From the NCBI GenBank assembly GCA_964396505.1, contig CAYNFJ010000046.1, forward strand, positions 1-16,567: DNA of 16,567 bases, written 5' to 3'. Shown here one piece after another: positions 6,102-13,638 of the stretch. A program made the translations under genes and the position numbers. The stretch comes from DQTL01 sp964396505 (lineage in GTDB: Bacteria; Bacteroidota; Bacteroidia; Flavobacteriales; Flavobacteriaceae). Positions within the stretch are counted from its first letter, which is position 1. Each line of letters opens with the position of its first letter. The notes beneath the pieces are model-generated. The model was not told where the DNA came from. It was given only the letters and a program-made list of their open reading frames with translations, and did no database searches.

Positions 6102-7913
6102 TTATAGCCCTTTAGAGTACAAGCTTCGTAAATGGCGTCGCATAACTTTTCCTGAAGCGGTTCGCGGTAATTTTTCAATCGAAATAGCATCGGACACTTT
6201 GAATAATGGATTAATCTGATTTTTAACTAATTGTTTAATCTGTATTAAAGCATCACTTTTAGATATTCCCTTATGAGTTACATAATAAATAATGAGTTTA
6301 TCAGGACCTCCACTTTGTGGTGGTATGGCAATAGCAGCCGATTCTTTCACAAAGTTTAACCGGTTGATAACCGCTTCTATTTGTAATGAGCTTACCTTGA
6401 TTCCTCCTAAATTCATCGCATCATCCACTCTGCCTTGTGCCTTGTAATAGCCATTGGGTAGTTGTTGCATTTGGTCACCGTGTCTTCGCAGTACTTTTCC
6501 ATTGTATAAAGGGATGTTTTTGTAATATACTTCGTGATGATCCCGATTTAATAAATGATTGGATAAGCCCAGAATGGGTGGTATTAAAAAGACTTCCCCT
6601 TTCGCTGCCTTCTGATAATTTTCATCCAATAACACAAAAGCGCCTCCTAGTGCTTGTGTAGAAAAAGTAGCGGGAATGTTCTCTTGAACCAAAGTTCCGG
6701 TAACATAGCCGCCTCCAATTTCAGTGCCTCCACAATATTCTATAATGGGTTTATGATTGGCTAAAGCCATTAAGTAGCTGTATTCTTCGGGATTGGAGGC
6801 TTCACCGGTGGAACTAAAGCATCGAATCGCTTGCCAATTAAGACCTTCCATACATTGGGTGTTTTTCCAATGCTTGACAATGCTGGGGACCAACCCCAAC
6901 ATAGTGACTTGACTGTCTTGTATAAATTTTCCAAACGCCTGATTCAATGGCGCACCGTAATATAATGCAATAGTGGCTTTGTTTATCAAAGTGGCAAAGA
7001 CCAACCAAGGACCCATCATCCAACCTAAATTTGTAGGCCAAGCCACTACATCATTTTTATGTATATCTTGATGATAATAGCCGTCAGAGGCACTTTTAAT
7101 AGGGGTGATATGTGTCCAAGGGATGGCTTTAGGAGCTCCGGTCGTTCCGGAGGAAAATAAGATGGTCATCGTATCTTCCGGATTGCACACAACACTTTCA
7201 AAACGGGTATCATCGCACAAAAAATCATTCCAATACCGGTCTTGTTTGCGTATAGTAATGGATGCATCGGATGTTTTTATGGAAATAATTTTGGAAGCAT
7301 TGGCTTCCAGTACTTTTTTATAAAGGGGTAGTTGTTTTCCAGATCGTAGCAGCACGTCTTGTGTAAAAACCAGTTTTGGTTTGGTAATGTCTAAGCGTAC
7401 TGCTATTTCTTGGGCGGTAAAACTATCTGCAATGGTGGCAACTTGAATACCGGCTTTAATTCCTGCCAGATAAATAGCTACGGCTTCTACGGTCATTGGC
7501 ATATCTATGGCAATGGTATCTCCTTGCGCTAAACCTTCTTTTTGCAATGAATTGGCAATACGGTTTACTAAATTTTCTAAGTCTTTTTGACTTATTTTTT
7601 TGAGGGGTTCTCCTTCTTCTTGATAAACAATGGCGGTGGTATTAGGATTGTTTTGAAAACAGGCATCTACAATATTCATTTGAGCACCTTTAAGCCATTG
7701 GGCTTGGGTTACTCCATTGGATACATCCAACCAATATTTAGGTTTTTTAAAAAAAGGAATCTCCAGTTTTTCAATTGTTTTTTTCCAAAAGTCTTCCTTT
7801 TGATTGACTGACCATTCCCACAAAGCTTGATAATCGTCAAAATCCAATTCTTGCATAGTTTGATAGATATGGGTCTTTTCTATATCGGCTTGTGTTGGTT
7901 TCCAGGTTTGCAT
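6102..7913 (-). CDS. AMP-forming acyl-CoA synthetase-like ligase
   Basis: A 603-aa member of the ANL adenylating superfamily, which activates a carboxylic acid with ATP and normally transfers it to CoA. Core motifs are intact: the phosphate-binding loop ILFSSGTTGAPKAIPWTH (251-268), A5 YCGGTEIGGGY (393-403), the ATP-ribose aspartate D480 in RRHGDQM, the hinge GRVDDAMNLGGIK (494-506) and the catalytic lysine K589 in PRTASGKVMRR. The N-terminal part (about 25-80, with WEWSVNQKEDFWKK and a WL-G motif) resembles the acetyl/acetoacetyl-CoA synthetase N-domain. The IPWTH loop recalls plant peroxisomal AAE17/18 enzymes. The substrate cannot be assigned. It begins 26 nt after PBP1A, so it is probably the last gene of the PSP1-gldH-PBP1A operon. 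A role linked to the envelope is only a guess. Confidence 0.87.
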   Translation of the reverse strand: MQTWKPTQADIEKTHIYQTMQELDFDDYQALWEWSVNQKEDFWKKTIEKLEIPFFKKPKYWLDVSNGVTQAQWLKGAQMNIVDACFQNNPNTTAIVYQEEGEPLKKISQKDLENLVNRIANSLQKEGLAQGDTIAIDMPMTVEAVAIYLAGIKAGIQVATIADSFTAQEIAVRLDITKPKLVFTQDVLLRSGKQLPLYKKVLEANASKIISIKTSDASITIRKQDRYWNDFLCDDTRFESVVCNPEDTMTILFSSGTTGAPKAIPWTHITPIKSASDGYYHQDIHKNDVVAWPTNLGWMMGPWLVFATLINKATIALYYGAPLNQAFGKFIQDSQVTMLGLVPSIVKHWKNTQCMEGLNWQAIRCFSSTGEASNPEEYSYLMALANHKPIIEYCGGTEIGGGYVTGTLVQENIPATFSTQALGGAFVLLDENYQKAAKGEVFLIPPILGLSNHLLNRDHHEVYYKNIPLYNGKVLRRHGDQMQQLPNGYYKAQGRVDDAMNLGGIKVSSLQIEAVINRLNFVKESAAIAIPPQSGGPDKLIIYYVTHKGISKSDALIQIKQLVKNQINPLFKVSDAISIEKLPRTASGKVMRRHLRSLYSKGL

Positions 7914-7939
7914 AATAAAAGCGCTATTTCTAATACAGA

Positions 7940-10267
7940 TTAAAATTCAATAGGTTCATCCTCTTTGTTGTCTTCAGAGTCCGGTTTTGTATCACCTTCT
8001 TCTGTCTCTTTGTCACAGTCCAATTGAATACTAATATTGGCGGGTCGTTCAAAATCTTTATCACTGATATGCAGTGTTTTGTCTGCATAACACTTTTTCA
8101 TATACAAAGCCCAGATAGGTAATGCCATAGAGGCTCCTTGTCCTTTATCGATATACTTAAAATGTGTGGCTCTATCTTCGCCACCTACCCAAGCTCCACT
8201 GACCAAGTTAGGTACAATTCCCATAAACCAACCATCGGATTGATTTTGAGTGGTTCCGGTTTTACCGGCAATGGGGTTTTTAAATAAATAAGGAAAACCG
8301 GTAACTACTTTGTCCGGATTTTTGGTCCATCCGCTTTTGAGTCGTGCACCGGATCCGTGTTCGGTAACTCCTTTCATCAAATCTAGCATTACATAGGCAG
8401 ATTCTTCGCTGAGAACTTCATTGGTTTTAGGTACAAATTCTTCTAATACAGTGCCGTTTTTATCTTCAATACGCAATAACATGTTTTGAGCTACCCGTTG
8501 TCCTTTATTGGCAAAATTGGTATAGGCTCCTACCATTTCATAAAGACTTAAATCTAAGGAACCCAATGCAATAGATGGATTTGCTTGAATTTCTGATTCA
8601 ATACCTGCCCGTTTGGCTAAATTGGCGACTGTTTGAGGTCCTACCGCATCTATCAAGCGTGCTGTAATGACGTTGATAGAGTTGGCTAAAGCATTTTTTA
8701 AGGTGCGTTCTCCTCCGTAAGAATTTCCGGCATTTTTTGGTGTCCAATCTTTATCCATTCCATATTTTTCTTTTGGAATAGTATATAAAGTGTTGGGAAA
8801 TTTATCGCAGGGAGATAGTTTTAACTGGTTGATTGCCGTAGCATATACAAAAGGCTTAAAAGTAGAACCGACTTGTCTTTTTTGTTGTTTTACCGCATCA
8901 AATTGGAAATGTTTGTAATCTACACCACCTACCCATGCTTTGATTTGTCCGGTTTGTGGTTCAATAGATAGAAAGCCGGCTCGTAAAAAACCTTTGTAGT
9001 ATCGTATGGAATCCCGAGGAGTCATTATCGTATCGATATTTCCTTTCCAAGAAAATACTTTCATCGGTACTTTTTTGTCAAAAGAGGCGATGATTTCTTT
9101 TTCGGTTTTTCCGGCTTTTTTCATTTTACGCCATCGTTCGGAACGACGCATAGCCGAACGGATGATTTTTTTAATTTCTTTGAGAGTTTCTCTATGATTG
9201 AGCTTGGTGAAATAAAAGGGTGCGTTTTTATTTTTACGTTGTTCTTTGTCAAAGGCCCTTTGGAGATTACTCATATGTTCTTTTACAGCTTCTTCTGCAT
9301 ATTGTTGCATACGGGAATCCAGCGTTACATATATTTTAAGTCCGTCGCGGTGTAAATCGTATAGAGAACCATCTGGTTTGGGATTTTTAGCAATCCATTT
9401 TTTCATATAATCACGAAGATATTCTCTAAAGTAAGTTGCCAATCCGTCACTGTGACTTTCCCGGTGTACGTCCAATCCTAAATCTCTTTTTTGAAGGGAA
9501 TCTTTCCATTTTTCGGTTATAAATTTACTACGGGTCAGTTGTTTTAACACGACATTACGACGCTGTGTAACCAGTTTTTTTCTGCTTTTTCGCAAAGGAT
9601 TGAAATAGGAAGAATTTTTTAACATTCCTACTAACATAGCCGATTCTTCAATTTTTAAATCTTTGGGCTCTTTTCCAAAATAAATACGGGAAGCAGAACG
9701 AATACCAACTGCTTGATTTAGAAAATCGTATTTATTGAGATACATTGTTAAGATTTCGTTTTTGGAATAATTACGCTCCAATCGAACGGCAATGATGATC
9801 TCTTTAATTTTTTGAAGAATTCGTTTAAAAATATTGCCGTGGGCAGCTCGTTTGGTAAACAGCATTTTTGCCAATTGTTGCGTGATGGTACTGGCGCCAC
9901 CATTGCTTCCTAACTTGATAACAGCACGGGTAGTTCCTCTAAAGTCAATACCGGAATGCTCATAAAAACGTTCGTCTTCAGTGGCGACAAGGGCTTGGAT
10001 TAAGTTTTGCGGTAAATCTTTATAACGAACAGGGGTTCTGTTTTCAAAGGCGTATTTTCCAAGTGTTTTACCGTCTATTGAAATAACCTCACTAGCCAGG
10101 TTGTTTTCAGGATTTTCTAATTCTTCGAAAGTAGGAAGTTTTCCAAAAACGCCGGAACCGGCTAAAAGAAAGAGCAGGGCTATAGAGAGGATTCCGAAGG
10201 CTACTACTGCCCAAAACCATCGGATATATTTCTTAAATGCAGGATTGATATTTGTTTTTTGTGCCAT
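7940..10267 (-). CDS. mrcA: class A penicillin-binding protein 1A (transglycosylase/transpeptidase)
   Basis: Bifunctional peptidoglycan synthase in the inner membrane: it polymerises lipid II into glycan strands and crosslinks stem peptides. In the 775-aa protein a cytoplasmic basic tail precedes one membrane anchor (about 17-37). The GT51 domain (about 60-240) has catalytic E97 in ATEDERFYEHSGID, GGASTITQQLAK (123-134) and RNYSKNEILTMYLN. A basic helical insertion spans about 335-400. The transpeptidase domain has S468-T-F-K471, S530-I-N532 and K669-T-G-T672, all intact. The last 25 or so residues are strongly acidic. The start at 10267 gives a conventional short N-tail. It follows gldH by 47 nt and precedes the ligase by 26 nt. 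Linkage to a gliding lipoprotein gene is a conserved arrangement in flavobacteria as I recall it. Confidence 0.95.
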   Translation of the reverse strand: MAQKTNINPAFKKYIRWFWAVVAFGILSIALLFLLAGSGVFGKLPTFEELENPENNLASEVISIDGKTLGKYAFENRTPVRYKDLPQNLIQALVATEDERFYEHSGIDFRGTTRAVIKLGSNGGASTITQQLAKMLFTKRAAHGNIFKRILQKIKEIIIAVRLERNYSKNEILTMYLNKYDFLNQAVGIRSASRIYFGKEPKDLKIEESAMLVGMLKNSSYFNPLRKSRKKLVTQRRNVVLKQLTRSKFITEKWKDSLQKRDLGLDVHRESHSDGLATYFREYLRDYMKKWIAKNPKPDGSLYDLHRDGLKIYVTLDSRMQQYAEEAVKEHMSNLQRAFDKEQRKNKNAPFYFTKLNHRETLKEIKKIIRSAMRRSERWRKMKKAGKTEKEIIASFDKKVPMKVFSWKGNIDTIMTPRDSIRYYKGFLRAGFLSIEPQTGQIKAWVGGVDYKHFQFDAVKQQKRQVGSTFKPFVYATAINQLKLSPCDKFPNTLYTIPKEKYGMDKDWTPKNAGNSYGGERTLKNALANSINVITARLIDAVGPQTVANLAKRAGIESEIQANPSIALGSLDLSLYEMVGAYTNFANKGQRVAQNMLLRIEDKNGTVLEEFVPKTNEVLSEESAYVMLDLMKGVTEHGSGARLKSGWTKNPDKVVTGFPYLFKNPIAGKTGTTQNQSDGWFMGIVPNLVSGAWVGGEDRATHFKYIDKGQGASMALPIWALYMKKCYADKTLHISDKDFERPANISIQLDCDKETEEGDTKPDSEDNKEDEPIEF

Positions 10268-10314
10268 GCTATATAGGTTCTTACTTTTTTATTAGTAACT
10301 GTTTTACCGTTTAT

Positions 10315-10797
10315 TTATTTTGCTTTTTCTAAACTAATTCCCACATCCGAAACACCCGGCAAAGGATCTATCGGATTGATTTTATTTCGTTCTCGCATCG
10401 CTTGTTGGATAGAAAAAAGATAGGTTCCGGGTGTTTTAAACCGGACATTTTCTTTGTAAAATAATTTATTTTCCTTGATATCCGAAAAGCCACTTCCTAA
10501 AAATTCGCCTTGTGAATTGGTCATTTCATATTCCAAAGTATCTATTACTTTGGTGTGATCCGGAAAATCCATTTGAGTAATTAAAAACAGGTTGCTGTAC
10601 GGATAATCTTTGGTGTTTCTCAAATTGATAAACAGATTATATGGAGCGATACTGTCTTGCATCGGAATTTCAAATTTCAAAACTTGATCCGATTTCCAAT
10701 GGGAATTTTCTAAACTTATATACCGGTCATACACCACATCGGATTGACATGATTGTATTAAAAGTATTCCAATCAACAGGTAACTAATTTTATACAT
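10315..10797 (-). CDS. gldH: gliding motility lipoprotein GldH
   Basis: From ATG 10797 the product is a 160-aa lipoprotein: MYKIS, a hydrophobic run and a lipobox ending at C17 (LIQSC), then SDVVYDRYISLENSHWKSDQVLKFEIP, which I recognise as the start of mature GldH. Other family-like parts are PYNLFINLRNTKDYPYSNLFL and the C-terminal PGTYLFSIQQAMRE. GldH is one of the proteins needed for gliding and chitin use in Flavobacterium johnsoniae, where gliding and the type IX secretion system share parts; its biochemical role is unclear. The frame is open for 53 codons upstream, but those overlap the basic tail of the PSP1 gene and precede the signal peptide, so ATG 10797 is right. It overlaps the PSP1 stop by 8 nt (ATGTATAA), which implies coupled translation. 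Confidence 0.92.
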   Translation of the reverse strand: MYKISYLLIGILLIQSCQSDVVYDRYISLENSHWKSDQVLKFEIPMQDSIAPYNLFINLRNTKDYPYSNLFLITQMDFPDHTKVIDTLEYEMTNSQGEFLGSGFSDIKENKLFYKENVRFKTPGTYLFSIQQAMRERNKINPIDPLPGVSDVGISLEKAK

Positions 10798-11869
10798 TCT
10801 TTTGAGGATTGTTTGTGTTATTTTTTCGCTTATTTCTATTTTTGGATTTATAATTCTTTTTGTTGTTTCTTTGGCGATTGTTAGCTGTTTGATTGGATTT
10901 GTTTTGAGGTTTTCGCTTTTTGTTCCGGTTTTTTCGGTTTCTCTTAGGTTTGTCAAATCGGGTTAAGCTATCTTCGCCCACCGCATCTTCAAAAGTAAGT
11001 TTGTCATGGGTTTCCAAAATTTCGATTTCAGCTAAGGAAGCCGCTTTTTTTCCACTCTTATTCAATGTGATGATTTCGTGTACCTGTGCTGTGGTCAGTT
11101 TGTACCATTTATAATCGTCGCTATGGTTGTAACTATACCATAAGAGTCCTTTGAATATATCCATTTTGATATATCGGGCAGGCCCTTTTTCTGTTTGCAG
11201 GATCGTTTCGGTATTTGGAAAAGCTTTCAAGGCATCTAAATAGGAATCCAATTCAAAATTCAGGCAGCATTTTAATCGTCCACATTGTCCTTGTAATTTT
11301 TGAGGGCTCAGGGATAGTTGCTGGTAGCGGGCGGCACTAGTATTGACCTTTCTAAAGTCGGTTAGCCAGGTAGAACAACACAATTCCCTACCACAAGAAC
11401 CGATTCCTCCCAACCGGGCAGCTTCATGGCGCAAATCTACTTGTTTCATTTCAATGCGAATATGGAAGGCACCGGCTAAATCCCGTATCAATTGTCTAAA
11501 ATCCACTCTGGAATCTGCAGTGTAATANNNNNNNNNNNNNNNNNNNNNNNNNNNNNNNNNNNNNNNNNNNNNNNNNNNNNNNNNNNNNNNNNNNNNNNNN
11601 NNNNNNNNNNNNNNNNNNNNNNNNNNNGCTATCGCTTCACCCATACATAAAGAGAGGTCGTTTACATTCCTGAAATATTCTTTTCTTCCGTTTTTAAAAC
11701 GAACTTCGTAAATGTCAAAAACTTTTTGACCGGCGGGTAGTTTCATATTACCCAACCAATCAAATACGGTCAATTTATCACAACTCAATGTGCTACAACT
11801 CCCGTTATTTTTACAACCCGTGGGTAGGGTTTTTATGTTCGATTGCTGTCCGCAGTTGGTACAACTCAT
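10790..11869 (-). CDS. PSP1-domain (RicT/YaaT-like) protein, interrupted by an assembly gap
   Basis: A PSP1-domain protein, the family of Bacillus RicT (YaaT), which acts in an Fe-S-bearing complex affecting RNA processing. The N-terminus is Cys-rich (C3, C6, C19, C25, C30). Right after the gap come YYTADSRVDFRQLIRDLA, the signature GGIGSCGRELCCSTWL, and further on GQCGRLKCCLNFE, all hallmarks of the family. The last 60 or so residues form a low-complexity tail of Lys, Arg and Asn, likely disordered and RNA-binding. The gap of exactly 100 N removes the middle of the PSP1 domain. As I recall homologues, about 90 residues should lie there, not 34, so the nominal 359-aa length is too short and the true protein is probably near 415 aa. 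It heads the gldH-PBP1A operon; the role in flavobacteria is unknown. Confidence 0.88.
   Translation of the reverse strand: MSCTNCGQQSNIKTLPTGCKNNGSCSTLSCDKLTVFDWLGNMKLPAGQKVFDIYEVRFKNGRKEYFRNVNDLSLCMGEAIXXXXXXXXXXXXXXXXXXXXXXXXXXXXXXXXXXYYTADSRVDFRQLIRDLAGAFHIRIEMKQVDLRHEAARLGGIGSCGRELCCSTWLTDFRKVNTSAARYQQLSLSPQKLQGQCGRLKCCLNFELDSYLDALKAFPNTETILQTEKGPARYIKMDIFKGLLWYSYNHSDDYKWYKLTTAQVHEIITLNKSGKKAASLAEIEILETHDKLTFEDAVGEDSLTRFDKPKRNRKNRNKKRKPQNKSNQTANNRQRNNKKNYKSKNRNKRKNNTNNPQKNV
11528..11627. other. assembly gap of 100 N
   Basis: Exactly 100 unresolved bases, the usual placeholder for a scaffold gap of unknown length. It falls inside the PSP1-domain gene. Both flanks are clearly the same gene, so the join is credible, but the length is not. 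Confidence 0.97.
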
Positions 11870-11947
11870 AGTGGTTATTGTATTTAGTAATTACCGGATA
11901 TTATACTTAAAAATAGATCCAATAGTTATTGTAATATTTGATAAAGC

Positions 11948-11977
11948 GAGGGCACTCAATCGTAAATGAGTTACCTC
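11948..11977 (-). other. stem-loop at the 5' end of the PSP1-gldH operon leader
   Basis: On the minus strand, GAGG/CCTC (4 bp), a 2x2 internal loop and ACTCA/TGAGT (5 bp) enclose an 8-nt loop. It begins within a few bases of the start predicted from the -7 element at 11984-11991, so the mRNA would open with a hairpin in a leader of about 110 nt. No T-run follows, so it is not a terminator for the ferredoxin gene. It could protect the 5' end of the mRNA or be regulatory. It matches no riboswitch I know. Confidence 0.35.
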
Positions 11978-11983
11978 AATCTC

Positions 11984-11991
11984 CAAAAATA
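11984..11991 (-). promoter_or_regulatory. promoter -7 element of the PSP1-gldH-PBP1A operon
   Basis: Minus-strand TATTTTTG fits TAnnTTTG. It lies between the ferredoxin stop and the PSP1 start, about 115 nt before the ATG. No clear -33 TTTG is seen. The remaining spacer between the two genes holds only the stem-loop at 11948-11977. Confidence 0.45.
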
Positions 11992-12007
11992 CGGATATAA
12001 TACTAAA

Positions 12008-12023
12008 CCTAAAAAATTTTAGG
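12008..12023 (-). terminator. possible weak terminator at the ferredoxin stop codon
   Basis: CCTAAAA and TTTTAGG form a 7-bp inverted repeat with a 2-nt centre, overlapping the ferredoxin TAA. The stem is short, AT-rich and has no T-run after it, so this is a weak call. Confidence 0.25.
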
Positions 12024-12249
12024 ACACTTTTACTTTGATAATTTTTGAAGGACAGCCTTCTTCAGCTTTTAAGTTGGCTTCTAAAACGGTGAGATCGTGG
12101 AGTTTTACGGTAAAAAAACCGCTGCGTTCCCGTGCGTGCAACAGCACGGCTTTTCCATCTTTCTTGGACATACGGTATTGTTCCGGAGCGACCTCTTGAC
12201 AATAATTGCAGCCGATACATTTAGCCCGTTGCAGTGTGATAATGATCAT
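12019..12249 (-). CDS. small single-cluster [4Fe-4S] ferredoxin
   Basis: A 76-aa cytoplasmic electron carrier. The cluster ligands are C11, C14 and C17 (CIGCNYC) plus C66 followed by Pro (EGCPSKII), the pattern of a one-cluster 4Fe-4S ferredoxin; the second cluster of classical 2[4Fe-4S] ferredoxins is absent. The middle (about 20-60) is unlike the common short ferredoxins, with KDGKAVLLHARERSGFF. Its start lies 13 nt after the U32 gene and both are on the same strand, so the pair is almost certainly co-transcribed from the promoter at 13546-13553. That linkage suggests it delivers electrons to the U32 protein or helps maintain its cluster, which is inference only. Confidence 0.9.
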   Translation of the reverse strand: MIIITLQRAKCIGCNYCQEVAPEQYRMSKKDGKAVLLHARERSGFFTVKLHDLTVLEANLKAEEGCPSKIIKVKVS

Positions 12250-12262
12250 AAGGATTTAGATT

Positions 12263-13522
12263 TTATTCCAAACCGGCAAATTCGGTTTTTACGATTTTAT
12301 ACAATTTATCAGAAGGACGGATTCTAAAATCAATGGGTAAGGTGATCGTATCACCTTTTTCGGCTTTTTCAGCTTTTTTATCATTGACCATCATTTCTTT
12401 TAGGCTTATTTCCTTGGCTCCTGTGGTGGGTCCGGTAATGAGCAGAGTATCTCCTGTTTTGATATCGTAGGCTTGTATGGTAAATTCACCTACTCCTGCT
12501 TTTGGATAGTAATGTACGCCTTTTCCGATATAAATCTTTTTCTGAGTAGCTTTAGATCCGGGGGTATCACTCCACGAGCCTAATTTTTTACCCAGATAAT
12601 AACCGCCCCAAAAGCCCCGGTTATATACTTTTTCAAGCTCGGTCATCCAATGGGTGATTTTTTCTTTGGAATAGGTTTTGTCGTAAATGGCATCTATGGC
12701 TTCTCTATAAGTTTTGATGACTTTGGCGACATATTCCGGAGCGCGTCCGCGTCCTTCTATTTTTAAAACGCGAATACCGGCATCGACCAGTTCATCCAGA
12801 AAATCAATTGTACATAAATCTTCGGGAGACATGATATATTCGTTGTCAATTTCCAATTGTACTCCGGTTTCTTTATCAATAACCGTATAGGGCTTGCGGC
12901 AATTTTGTTTACAAGCGCCTCGATTGGCACTGGAGTTAAAGGTGTGTAAACTCATATAACACTTGCCGGAAACAGCCATACAAAGTGCTCCGTGACCAAA
13001 GACCTCTATTTCTACCAATCTACCGGAAGGGCCTTTGACTTCTTGTTTTTTTACGGCTTCGGTTATTTTTTTTATTTGTCCCAGACTCAATTCGCGGCTT
13101 AGTACCACCGTATCGGCAAACATGGCATAAAACTTTAGGGTTTCTATATTGGTAATATTGATTTGAGTGGAAATATGCACTTCAACATCCATTTGTCTGG
13201 CATAGGCTATTACGGCTTGATCCATTGCTATAATTGCTGTAATATCAGCTTCTTTGGCTTTGTTTATTAAAGTTTTAATTACACTTAAATCATGATCGTA
13301 AATAATGGTATTCAGGGTTAAATAAGTGCGTACGCCTTTGGCTTGGCATCTTTTGGAAATTTCTTGTAAATCATCCAAAGTAAAATTGATAGATGCCCGT
13401 GCGCGCATATTGAGTTGTTCCACGCCAAAATATACCGAATCGGCGCCATTATCTAGTGCAGCTTGCAGGGATTCAAAGTTTCCTGCGGGTGCCATCAATT
13501 CTATTTTTCCGGTTTTGGTCAT
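12263..13522 (-). CDS. U32-family protein, TrhP/RlhA-type RNA hydroxylation enzyme
   Basis: A 419-aa member of 'peptidase family U32'. Characterised E. coli members of this name (TrhP/YegQ and RlhA/YdcP) are not digestive peptidases but are needed for prephenate-dependent hydroxylation of tRNA wobble uridine or 23S rRNA cytidine. The N-terminal TIM-barrel-like part begins ELMAPAGNFESLQAALDNGADSVYFG (8-33). The family signature E-x-F-x2-G-x-L-C-x4-G-x-C is present at 173-188, and cysteines C181, C188, C204 and C208 are the expected Fe-S ligands. KIEGRGR (254-260) and YNRGFWGGYYLGK are further family motifs, and a C-terminal beta-barrel domain (about 325-410) completes the long type. The long form looks closer to TrhP than to RlhA, but the RNA target is not certain. 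It has its own promoter and lies after the recA terminator; a ferredoxin gene follows. Confidence 0.9.
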   Translation of the reverse strand: MTKTGKIELMAPAGNFESLQAALDNGADSVYFGVEQLNMRARASINFTLDDLQEISKRCQAKGVRTYLTLNTIIYDHDLSVIKTLINKAKEADITAIIAMDQAVIAYARQMDVEVHISTQINITNIETLKFYAMFADTVVLSRELSLGQIKKITEAVKKQEVKGPSGRLVEIEVFGHGALCMAVSGKCYMSLHTFNSSANRGACKQNCRKPYTVIDKETGVQLEIDNEYIMSPEDLCTIDFLDELVDAGIRVLKIEGRGRAPEYVAKVIKTYREAIDAIYDKTYSKEKITHWMTELEKVYNRGFWGGYYLGKKLGSWSDTPGSKATQKKIYIGKGVHYYPKAGVGEFTIQAYDIKTGDTLLITGPTTGAKEISLKEMMVNDKKAEKAEKGDTITLPIDFRIRPSDKLYKIVKTEFAGLE

Positions 13523-13545
13523 ATAGCTTATGTAGTTTTAGGAGG

Positions 13546-13553
13546 CAAAAGTA
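13546..13553 (-). promoter_or_regulatory. promoter -7 element of the U32-ferredoxin operon
   Basis: Minus-strand TACTTTTG fits TAnnTTTG and lies 23 nt upstream of the U32 ATG. The octamer is identical to the one upstream of recA. The region where a -33 element should lie falls close to the T-tract of the recA terminator. Confidence 0.55.
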
Positions 13554-13575
13554 AGGAATTCAAGTTAACCCGAAA

Positions 13576-13610
13576 AAAAACTCACAATGAATACTGAATT
13601 GTGAGTTTTT
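13576..13610 (-). terminator. strong intrinsic terminator after recA (bidirectional form)
   Basis: CTCACAAT (13581-13588) pairs perfectly with ATTGTGAG (13598-13605) around a 9-nt loop. Flanking A and T runs extend the stem by about 5 more A-T pairs. On the minus strand the stem runs into eight T residues, about 30 nt after the recA stop. It separates recA from the U32-ferredoxin operon. Confidence 0.85.
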
Positions 13611-13638
13611 GTGTTGCGATAAAGAATAAAGGATGATC

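Noticed and set aside
9006..9197. Plus-strand open frame inside the PBP1A gene
   Set aside because: Antisense to the basic insertion of PBP1A; no start context or homology.
10798..10956. N-terminal extension of gldH by 53 codons
   Set aside because: It overlaps the Lys/Arg/Asn-rich tail of the PSP1 gene in another frame and would place the lipoprotein signal peptide internally.
12097..12327. Plus-strand open frame across the ferredoxin and U32 junction
   Set aside because: Antisense to two well-supported genes with intact cysteine motifs.
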